Positions 52,572 to 58,994 of a DNA stretch of 58,994 bases are shown here, piece after piece. The notes under the pieces are model-generated. The model was given only the letters and a program-made list of their open reading frames with translations, made no database searches and had not been told where the DNA came from. The position numbers and the translations under genes were made by a program. Within the stretch, counting starts at the first letter, position 1. Each line of letters starts with the position of its first letter. This DNA comes from Hallerella porci (lineage in GTDB: Bacteria; Fibrobacterota; Fibrobacteria; Fibrobacterales; Fibrobacteraceae). The stretch is from positions 1 through 58,994 of the forward strand of contig NZ_QGHD01000013.1 in NCBI RefSeq assembly GCF_003148885.1. The letters are read 5' to 3'.

Positions 52572-55031
52572 ATGAAATTTGTTTTGCCTGCGATTTTTGT
52601 GGCGTCCTTGAGTTTATTTTCGGCATGTTCGGATGACTCAAGTTTGTTGGATTATGCAAATTCGGAAGAAGAATTGTTGCTGTCTTCGGGATGGGACGTT
52701 TATTCGTCTTCGGAAAAGGAGACGGAACAGAGTTCGTCTTCGATTTTTAATCCTTTTGAGATGACGAGTTCGGCATTTTCTTCTTCGAGTCAAGAATTGA
52801 CGTGTCAACCGATTTGGGCGGGAAATTCGGCGGTGACGATTACCGAAGTGATGACGCGAAATGTCAAATGGTTAGACGATTTGGGAAAAGATCCCGGCTG
52901 GATTGAATTGTATAATTCGAGCGATAAAGCGGTAGCGTTAGATGGTTATTCTCTCGTCGAAAAAACGGAACGTCCGCGGAAATGGGTAATCGTTTCGGAT
53001 ACAATTCCTGCCAAAAGTTATCGCATTATTTTTGCTTCGAAGCGTGACATCACGACTCCTCTTGTAGGAATTGATTCGGATGAAATGCATTATCGTTTGC
53101 ACACCAATTGGAAACTCGAAGACAATGGCGGCTCCGTTTATTTGATTCAACCGAATTGCGAAATCGCGGACTCGGCGACTTATCCATTGCTCGAAGGCGG
53201 TGTAAGCTGGGGAAAAACTGCGGACGGTTGGAAATATTTTGCGGTACCGACTCCGGAAATGGATAATGCAAATAGCACAGGTTCTTCGGGCTTTACTGCG
53301 ATTCCTGCTCTTGAACAGAGCGCTGGATTTTATGCAGAACCGGTGACGATTACGCCTCCGAAAATGACGGATGGATCGACGGTGCGCTGCACATTTAACG
53401 GTTCAATTCCGACGGAAGAAACCGAAGAAATGACCGAAGCCAAAGAAATTTCCCAAACGACAGTTGTTCGTTGCGCTGCATTTAAAGACGGCATGATTAC
53501 GAATAAAATTTCGACGAATACTTATTTCATCGGCGAAGAAATTCACAATATGCCGGTGGTTTCGATTAGCGTTGATTCGCAATTTTTCAAAAAACATTAT
53601 CTATACACGAAAGCGGGCAGCACAACGGGAGGTTCTCCGAAAAGCGTGGACCCGAATAATACGGGCTTATACGCCGATGTGGAATTTCCCATTCACGTCG
53701 AATATTTTGCAAACGGCAGCGCTAGCACCGGCAAAGATTGGGAATACGAAGCAGGCATTTCGATGATGGGCGGTTACAGCCGCTTAGAAAAGAAAAAATC
53801 GGTTGCGATTAAATTCGGCGAAGAATATCAATCGGGCTGGTTAAAGTATCCGCTGTTTGAAACCCGCAAAGACAAGAACAGCAAATTCAAAGGCTTTAAT
53901 TTGCGCAATAACGGCAACCGTTTTGTGAGCGATTACTTGGAAGATGCGATGGGCGGCGCAATTCTCGAAGGCAGCGGCGTGGACTATCAACGCAGTCATC
54001 AAGTCATCGTTTTCTACGACGGCGTCTATTGGGGCATTCACGATATGCGGGAACGTTACAATAAAAATTATGTGGAAACGAATTACGATATCGATGCGGG
54101 AGATGTGACGATGGTTAAACACATTAACCGTAAAATTGAAGTGAATAATGGAAACTTGGAATATCAAGTGCTTTTGCAATATGTCGCGGATAATGATTTT
54201 AGCGGGGAAAATAATCTGGCGTATGAAACGGTGAAAGCGGCGATGGATGTCGATAATTTTGCGGCTTACATGGCTGCGGAAATGTATATGCATAACGGCG
54301 ACTGGCCCAATAATAATGTGCGCGCTTGGAAGAGCCCTTATACGAAATGGAAATTCATGGTTTACGATTTGGATCACGGTATGGATTGGGAATGGTCGGT
54401 GAATGGATTCTGGCAATCGACGAATATGTTTGATTGGGTGAAGCAAGGCGGTTATTCGAGCGGAAAATGTTACCGCAATAATTCGGGTGATTGTTTCCAC
54501 ACATTCTATGTGAAGTTGATTAAGAATCCGGATTTCCGTCGGATGTTCATCAACCGCGCCGCTGTTCTTCTCCAAGAAAATGTAAACAGCGAAAATATTA
54601 CGAATACATTAGAAACTATGGCGGGCACATTGGATGCGGATCAAATTTCGCGCGATCAAGATCTCTTTAAACAAGAATTCCGCTATTATCGAAATTCTTG
54701 CGGCAACGGATTTAGCGTAAGCGGTTCGTGCATGAAAACTTGGGCGCTTGAACGCGATGGTGTTTTCCGCAGCGAATTGCGCGATGAATTTGGACTTTCG
54801 GGAGACATCTCGGTTTCGATTTCTTCTCTTGGCGAAGGCTATGTGACTTTGGACGGATTTATGCTTCCGCACAAAAATTACGAAGGAATTTTCTTCGAAG
54901 GAAATGCGATGCTTCTCACCGCAGTGCCTTCGGGAACAGGAAAATTCGTCAGCTGGGAAGATGGTTCTACCGAAAATCCGCGCTTGGTGATGCCGACAAA
55001 AGGCAGCGCATACGTGGCGACATTCCAATAA
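52572..55031 (+). CDS. CotH-type kinase lipoprotein with lamin-tail domain
   Basis: 819 residues from the ATG at 52572, with GGAG 5 nt upstream. Lipobox LFSAC is followed by a Ser-rich linker (SSSEKETEQSSSS, SSAFSSSSQ) typical of Fibrobacter surface lipoproteins. A lamin-tail-like domain at about 85-215 (AVTITEVMTRNVKWLDDLGK, GWIELYNSSDKAVALDGYSL) leads to a FN3/chitobiase-like linker and a CotH domain (about 335-690) with 'YWGIHDMRERYNKNYVETNY', 'GDVTMVKHI' and the catalytic 'FMVYDLDHGMDWEW' (metal Asp). CotH proteins are secreted atypical protein kinases. The end 'GKFVSWEDGSTENPRLVMPT' is a small InlB-B-like repeat. It stands alone between the tRNAs and the menaquinone genes. Confidence 0.85.
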   Translation: MKFVLPAIFVASLSLFSACSDDSSLLDYANSEEELLLSSGWDVYSSSEKETEQSSSSIFNPFEMTSSAFSSSSQELTCQPIWAGNSAVTITEVMTRNVKWLDDLGKDPGWIELYNSSDKAVALDGYSLVEKTERPRKWVIVSDTIPAKSYRIIFASKRDITTPLVGIDSDEMHYRLHTNWKLEDNGGSVYLIQPNCEIADSATYPLLEGGVSWGKTADGWKYFAVPTPEMDNANSTGSSGFTAIPALEQSAGFYAEPVTITPPKMTDGSTVRCTFNGSIPTEETEEMTEAKEISQTTVVRCAAFKDGMITNKISTNTYFIGEEIHNMPVVSISVDSQFFKKHYLYTKAGSTTGGSPKSVDPNNTGLYADVEFPIHVEYFANGSASTGKDWEYEAGISMMGGYSRLEKKKSVAIKFGEEYQSGWLKYPLFETRKDKNSKFKGFNLRNNGNRFVSDYLEDAMGGAILEGSGVDYQRSHQVIVFYDGVYWGIHDMRERYNKNYVETNYDIDAGDVTMVKHINRKIEVNNGNLEYQVLLQYVADNDFSGENNLAYETVKAAMDVDNFAAYMAAEMYMHNGDWPNNNVRAWKSPYTKWKFMVYDLDHGMDWEWSVNGFWQSTNMFDWVKQGGYSSGKCYRNNSGDCFHTFYVKLIKNPDFRRMFINRAAVLLQENVNSENITNTLETMAGTLDADQISRDQDLFKQEFRYYRNSCGNGFSVSGSCMKTWALERDGVFRSELRDEFGLSGDISVSISSLGEGYVTLDGFMLPHKNYEGIFFEGNAMLLTAVPSGTGKFVSWEDGSTENPRLVMPTKGSAYVATFQ

Positions 55032-55071
55032 TTGCGGGCGATTGAATTCGTTTAATTAGTAAATTTTGCGC

Positions 55072-55761
55072 ATGCTTTCTCCCGTGCGCAAAATGTTTGA
55101 TGAAATTTCAAAAAGCTACGACTTTTTGAATCACACACTGAGTTGTTTCCAAGATATTTTATGGCGCAAAGCCTGTTGCCGCGAACTCAAAAAACGCGGC
55201 GCAGGAAAACGCTTACTCGATTTGTGCGGAGGCACAGGCGACTTTGCGGTGGAATTTGAACGCATCGTGGGGAAGCCTTCCGTCGCCATTCTCGGGGATT
55301 TTTCGTTTGGAATGCTCGAACATTCCTGCGGGAAAAAAACTTCGGCAAAGCCTGTGCAACTCGATGCGATGCAGATGCCTTTTTGCGAAAATTCATTTGA
55401 CGTGATTTTAAACGGATTCGGGATGCGCAATTTGCCGAATGCCGCAGGCGGTTTAGAAGAATCGCATCGCGTTCTTTCTGCAGGCGGCTATTTGATGGTT
55501 CTTGATTTTTTTTCGCCGCGAAATTTTTTCAATCGTTTTTTTTATAAATGTTTAGCGCCGCTTTTTATTCCGCTTCTCGGTTCGATTTTTAGCGGGAAAC
55601 GTTCGGCGTATGAATATTTAATCAATTCGGTTTTACGCTTTTTGCCGGTCTCGGATTTTGCAAATTTGGCGAAGGAAAAAGGCTTCCGCGTCATTTCGAT
55701 AAAGCCTTGCTTTTTTGGAATCGCTTACCGCGTTCTTTTGCAAAAAGGAAAAACGACATGA
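55072..55761 (+). CDS. menG: Demethylmenaquinone methyltransferase
   Basis: 229 residues from the ATG at 55072. UbiE/MenG signatures: 'VRKMFDEISKSYDFLNHTLSC' at the start, SAM motif I LLDLCGGTGDFAVEF, 'DAMQMPFCENSFDVILNGFGMRNLPN' and 'HRVLSAGGYLMVLDFFSP'. It methylates demethylmenaquinone in the last step. As the other genes here are of the futalosine route, MenG fits better than UbiE. The stop overlaps the ubiX start (ATGA). No Shine-Dalgarno; TAAATT (55060-55065) is 6 nt before the ATG. Confidence 0.88.
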   Translation: MLSPVRKMFDEISKSYDFLNHTLSCFQDILWRKACCRELKKRGAGKRLLDLCGGTGDFAVEFERIVGKPSVAILGDFSFGMLEHSCGKKTSAKPVQLDAMQMPFCENSFDVILNGFGMRNLPNAAGGLEESHRVLSAGGYLMVLDFFSPRNFFNRFFYKCLAPLFIPLLGSIFSGKRSAYEYLINSVLRFLPVSDFANLAKEKGFRVISIKPCFFGIAYRVLLQKGKTT

Positions 55762-56312
55762 GTCGTTTTATTCTCGGCGTGACGGGAGCTTCGGGCGCAA
55801 TTTATGCCGCGCGGACTCTTTGGCATTTGCAAAGACTCGGCCATTCAGTTTCTTTGATTTTTACGGAAATGGGAAAATCGGTCGCCGAATTTGAAGGGCA
55901 AATTGAAAAATTTAAAAGCGCAAATTGCGTGCTTGATGTGCACAATCTTTTTGCCGATTGTGCAAGCGGAAGCTCGGATTTTTCGGGAATGGCTGTCGTT
56001 CCTTGCAGTATGGGAACTCTCGGGAAAATGGCGAATGGAATTGCGGACAATCTTCTCGTCCGCGCTGCCGATGTCTGCTTAAAAGAACGCCGCCCGCTCG
56101 TCGTTGTCCCGCGGGAAATGCCTTTTAATTTAATTCATCTGCAAAATATGGAAAAGCTTTCTCTCGCAGGCGCAAGTATTGTCGCAGCTTCTCCAAGTTT
56201 TTATCGAAAGCCGACGACGATAGAAGAACTCGTCGATTCGGTGGTAGCGAAAATTCTTTCGCAGTTGCATCTTCCGAATGAAATTGTTTCCGATTGGGAA
56301 AAAGTCAGGTAA
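55758..56312 (+). CDS. ubiX: Flavin prenyltransferase (UbiX)
   Basis: 184 residues from the ATG at 55758. Rossmann-like FMN fold: ILGVTGASGAIYAARTL at the start, 'MAVVPCSMGTLGKMANGIADNLLVRAADVCLKERRPLVVVPREMP' in the middle. It makes prenyl-FMN, the cofactor for a UbiD-type decarboxylase of the futalosine route (MqnL), which is not in this window. Overlaps menG by 4 nt and lies 3 bp before the prenyltransferase gene. Confidence 0.93.
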   Translation: MSRFILGVTGASGAIYAARTLWHLQRLGHSVSLIFTEMGKSVAEFEGQIEKFKSANCVLDVHNLFADCASGSSDFSGMAVVPCSMGTLGKMANGIADNLLVRAADVCLKERRPLVVVPREMPFNLIHLQNMEKLSLAGASIVAASPSFYRKPTTIEELVDSVVAKILSQLHLPNEIVSDWEKVR

Positions 56313-56315
56313 GCG

Positions 56316-57215
56316 ATGAATGCGATTTCAAAAATTGTAGAGTTTGGACATTTTGTGCGATTAAGTCATTCGCTTTTTGCGATGCCCTTTGCGCTCGGCT
56401 CGATGTGGGTTGCGGCGAACGGATTTCGCGGCATGTCTGCGTTAGAAATTTTAAAACTCGTCCTTCTTATCGTCGGCTGCATGGTGACGGCTCGCAATAC
56501 ATCGATGTCTTTTAATCGTTTAGTCGATGCAAAAATCGATGCGAAAAATCCGCGGACTGCGAAGCGGCATTTGGTAACGGGAGCGCTTTCAAAAAAAACA
56601 GTCGGCGCATTTATTCTTTTCAATACAATTCTTTTCTGCGCTTTTGCGTGGCTATTAAATCCGCTCGCTGGCGCGTGCTCTCTCCCCGTTGTCGTAGCGC
56701 TTTGCTTTTATTCTTATTGGAAACGATTCTCGTGGCTGTGCCATTGGTATTTGGGATTTGCGATTGGAATGAGTCCGCTTGGCGCGTGGATTGCAGTTCG
56801 CGGAGAATTTGCCGCATTCCCGATATTTTTAATGTTCATTTTAATGCTTTGGATGGGCGGCTTTGATATTATTTATGCGACGCAAGATGAAGAAATCGAT
56901 AGACAAATGGGTTTGCATTCGGTGCCCGCACGATTTGGTAGAAAGCGCGCACTAAAAATTGCGCTCGGCAGTCATTTAGCGATGCTCGCTTTGTGTGTTG
57001 TGTTCGGCGTTTATTGGCAAATGGGAATGGCGTGGTGGAGTATTTTTGCGCTCATGACCGCAGCGATTGTTTACATTCATCTCTTTCGCAAATCCGATGA
57101 TTTGGATACGATGAATCGAGATTTCTTTTTAGCCAATGTCGGCATTAGCGTTCTCGTGATGCTCGGACTTGTTGTGTGGATTTTACTTGGCGGAGATGTC
57201 AATGCGTTACGATGA
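56316..57215 (+). CDS. mqnP: UbiA-family polyprenyltransferase of menaquinone synthesis
   Basis: 299 residues with eight to nine membrane helices. The first prenyl-diphosphate motif is SFNRLVDAKIDAKNPRTAKR (N-x-x-x-D-x-x-x-D), the second 'DIIYATQDEEIDRQMGLHSVPARFG' (D-x-x-x-D). This matches MqnP/UbiA, which attaches the polyprenyl tail to 6-carboxy-1,4-dihydroxynaphthoate or a similar acceptor. With menG and ubiX it completes a late-menaquinone operon. UbiA for ubiquinone is unlikely in an anaerobe using mqnB and mqnD. Confidence 0.88.
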   Translation: MNAISKIVEFGHFVRLSHSLFAMPFALGSMWVAANGFRGMSALEILKLVLLIVGCMVTARNTSMSFNRLVDAKIDAKNPRTAKRHLVTGALSKKTVGAFILFNTILFCAFAWLLNPLAGACSLPVVVALCFYSYWKRFSWLCHWYLGFAIGMSPLGAWIAVRGEFAAFPIFLMFILMLWMGGFDIIYATQDEEIDRQMGLHSVPARFGRKRALKIALGSHLAMLALCVVFGVYWQMGMAWWSIFALMTAAIVYIHLFRKSDDLDTMNRDFFLANVGISVLVMLGLVVWILLGGDVNALR

Positions 57216-57396
57216 TAAAATAAAAGTTTGTCGCAGAACAGCGATTTGGATTGCGATTCTTTCGCTCATCGATGTTATCTGCATCGAAACCGGAATGATT
57301 CCGCAAGAAACCGGCGACCGAGCGCTTACCGTATTCATTGTGTTATTAGCGATTTCGCTCGGAATTCATTTTTATTTGAAAAATAAAAACAAATAA
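57202..57396 (+). CDS. Small two-helix membrane protein
   Basis: 64 residues from the ATG at 57202, with GGAG 6 nt upstream; overlaps the end of mqnP by 14 nt. Helices at about 12-29 (AIWIAILSLIDVICIETG) and 38-55 (ALTVFIVLLAISLGIHFY), with a Lys/Asn tail. The tight overlap makes it part of the menaquinone operon, but I know no such family. After it come 153 bp of AT-rich DNA with no gene. Confidence 0.6.
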   Translation: MRYDDKIKVCRRTAIWIAILSLIDVICIETGMIPQETGDRALTVFIVLLAISLGIHFYLKNKNK

Positions 57397-57549
57397 ATTA
57401 GGAATCCGAAATTTGAATTGCGACGGCGAAATTCAAAAGCGAAGTAAAAGATTGATTTTTAAATTTCTTGTGCGTTGCGTCAAACGCTCAAATTGTTCGT
57501 AATAAATTTTCCGAAGTTTATATTATTTTAAACGAAAGAAAATTGCCAA

Positions 57550-58671
57550 ATGCAAAAAATGATGTCGAAAAATTTTAATGCAGAAAAACGAAATCTTTAT
57601 CGCGTGCGGACGAAAATGGTCGGCGCAAGCGTTGTATTGGTATTTTTCATCGCGTTAATTTCTTGTGTGGCAATTCAATTTTTTGATAACAAAAAAAATG
57701 CACAAAATTCTTGTGCGCTCATGGTTTCGCAATTAAAAAAAGTCATCACCGAAAATGAAGAAAATATTCGTGAATTGCAAGATGCTTTGAAAGAAGAATA
57801 TTTAATTCGCGCCGATGTTGCATCTTCAAGAATTGACGAAAATCCCGATTCTTTTAGCACGCCTGAAAAATTTTTAGAACTCGCCAAACTTTTAAAAGTC
57901 GATGAAATTCATTTGTTCGATAAAACCGGAAAAATCGTTTCGGGTTCTATTCCAAAATATTACGGCTATAATTTTGAATCGGGTTCGCAAATGGGATTTT
58001 TTAAGCCCATGCTAAAAAATAAAGAACTCTCATTGTGCCAAAATGTAACTCCCAACACCGCCGAAGCAAAACCGATGATGTATGCGATGGTTTGGAATCA
58101 CGCCAAAACGCAACTGGTGCAAATCGGAGTCACTCCCGAACGCCTCTTGGAACGCATGCGCGAAAGCCGTATTAGCAGTCTCGTGCGCCGCATGCCTGTG
58201 ACGAAAGGAATGACGATTTTTGTAATCGATGACAATCAAGGAAAAATCATTGCATCTACAGATAATGCTTTGTTGAATAGCACAAAATATCCGGGCGGAA
58301 AAATTTGCGAAGTTTTAGAGAAAAAACAATCGATGCAAATCACTGCAGCGGTGAATAAAAAGCAAAGTTACATTACTTACGAACGCATGGGAAATTTTGA
58401 TTTAGCGGTCGCCTACGAAGTCGATGAGGCAAACGAAAATTTGCCTGCTTCATTTATTCAATTCGTTTTGATTTTAGTCGTCGCCTTTGGAATTATTTTA
58501 ATTGTCACACGAAAATATATTCGCTCTTTTGAAAAACAAGGCGAAGCTTTGGCCGAAGCCAATGCGGCAAAAAGCGTTTTCTTATCGCGGATGAGTCACG
58601 ATATTCGGACTCCATTAAATGGCATTTTAGGACTTCTTGAAATTTTAGAGCGCAATAAAAACAATTATTAG
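57550..58671 (+). pseudogene. Sensor histidine kinase truncated by an IS
   Basis: 373 residues remain: a membrane helix (about 24-45), an extracytoplasmic sensor of about 240 residues (dCache-like: LAKLLKVDEIHLFDKTGKIV, 'GMTIFVIDDNQGKIIASTDNA'), a second helix (about 305-323) and the start of the kinase core with H-box SRMSHDIRTPLNGILGLLEIL. The HATPase domain and any receiver are missing: the frame meets TAG at 58669-58671, and the IS terminal repeat starts at 58672. The receptor part might still be made but cannot phosphorylate itself. No clear Shine-Dalgarno; TATATT/TATTTT boxes lie near 57520. Confidence 0.85.
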
Positions 58672-58694
58672 TGTCCGGAGAAAATTTTCAGAAC

Positions 58695-58725
58695 GTCTAG
58701 ACCCCAGAATTTACGCGGTCTAGAC
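58695..58725. terminator. Hairpin near the IS end
   Basis: GTCTAGACC (58695-58703) pairs with GGTCTAGAC (58717-58725), a perfect 9-bp stem with a 13-nt loop, between the transposase stop and the terminal repeat. IS elements often carry such stems to block read-through from either side. Confidence 0.6.
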
Positions 58726-58768
58726 TTTGATTTTGCCGTTGCAAGCCCCCTCCCTAGAAATTTGGACG

Positions 58769-58994
58769 CTACGATGGGCAAGGTGGATGCTGCAGCATGC
58801 GTTCCCAGTCCCTTGTGGGATGTTCAAAAAAGTCAAACATGTCAATGTAGAGCATCAGGATTATTCGCATCATTGTCGCAAGTCCGGAAAAGCTCCAGCG
58901 CCGTTCAAGGCTGCGCTGCACAAGGGTCAGGAGAAGGTTCGCGATGAGGGTTACCCAGATCTGGGTCTTGATGGCGTTCTCGCTTACCCCATAG
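58769..58994 (-). CDS. IS4-family transposase, C-terminal fragment
   Basis: The last 74 residues are visible on the minus strand: YGVSENAIKTQIWVTLIANL, then TLVQRSLERRWSFSGLATMM and an end in LQHPPCPS. The block matches, with many changes, the same place in the transposase at the left edge (ANAIETQIWVVMIANLL, MWSFSNLVSLL). The body of the gene with the catalytic residues is outside the window. Confidence 0.8.
   Translation of the reverse strand, partial: YGVSENAIKTQIWVTLIANLLLTLVQRSLERRWSFSGLATMMRIILMLYIDMFDFFEHPTRDWERMLQHPPCPS

Larger units (their letters stand above)
58672..58994 (-). mobile_element. IS4-family insertion sequence, left-over end at the right window edge
   Basis: Starts with TGTCCGGAGAAAATTTT at 58672, sharing TGTCCGG and the A-rich follow-up with the IS end at 611. 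It contains the end of a transposase gene on the minus strand and a 97-bp non-coding end. It continues past the window edge. It is inserted in a histidine kinase gene. Target-site duplication cannot be checked. Confidence 0.8.

Noticed and set aside
58762-58947. Plus-strand open frame at the right edge
   Set aside because: It is the reverse of the transposase gene on the minus strand, which shows clear family sequence.

Overview
The window reads as a piece of chromosome from a member of the Fibrobacterota (Fibrobacter/Hallerella-like gut anaerobe). This is inference from content. The signs are a secreted protein of the 'DLGLPSGTKWANMNVG' paralogous-domain type, Ser-rich linkers behind a lipobox, BspA-type leucine-rich repeats, a large OmpA/PorV-TPR/TPR plus ExbB-ExbD-TonB-like envelope cluster, menaquinone made by the futalosine route, and a moderate-GC genome with very AT-rich intergenic DNA. 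Both edges cut through IS4-family insertion sequences that share the terminal motif TGTCCGG. The window is therefore the unique DNA between two repeats.

Layout. 1-611: end of a first IS. 684-10014: accessory region with a YczE/YitT-like membrane protein, two frame-disrupted genes (an LRR protein and a SPOR-like lipoprotein), a paralogous-domain secreted protein, a transposase graveyard (about 5.5-6.2 kb), a periplasmic thioredoxin-like protein, a small lipoprotein and an LTA-synthase-like sulfatase. 10130-12645: zinc/cadmium efflux (SmtB/ArsR repressor with a palindromic operator, lone HMA domain, P1B ATPase). 12664-17258: ArgA-like N-acetylglutamate synthase, a convergent glycan pair (glycosyltransferase-like protein and flippase) and folE. 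17311-25092: ammonia assimilation, gltB-gltD followed by a GAF/sigma-54 activator, behind a leader with phased repeats and two hairpins. 25119-27511: bioF-bioG-bioC. 27682-31350: tyrS, a pfkB-type kinase, mqnB and mqnD, tightly packed.

31833-44142 is the envelope showpiece. A TTGACT-17-TATATT promoter drives a beta-helix/TSP3/OmpA protein, a PorV-like barrel fused to TPRs, and a 1252-residue TPR protein. After a strong terminator comes exbB, a large ExbD-like gene, a normal exbD and a TonB/AgmX-type gene, then an outer-membrane protein. The order suggests an inner-membrane proton-driven motor coupled to peptidoglycan-bound and outer-membrane partners. 44212-50105 is a lipoprotein gene and then the rod-shape operon mreB-mreC-mreD-mrdA-mrdB. 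It is followed by about 15 copies of a 42-bp tandem repeat full of nested palindromes. 51028-57396 carries comF, a VOC protein, tRNA-Ser and tRNA-Phe, a CotH-type lipoprotein, and late menaquinone genes (menG, ubiX, UbiA-type prenyltransferase). 57550-58671 is a histidine kinase cut off by the second IS, right after its phospho-acceptor helix.

Two cross-cutting patterns stand out. At least six genes that lack a Shine-Dalgarno sequence carry a TAnnTT box exactly 6-8 nt before the ATG, which is the layout expected for leaderless mRNAs. The energised envelope cluster is the best candidate for an incompletely described system.
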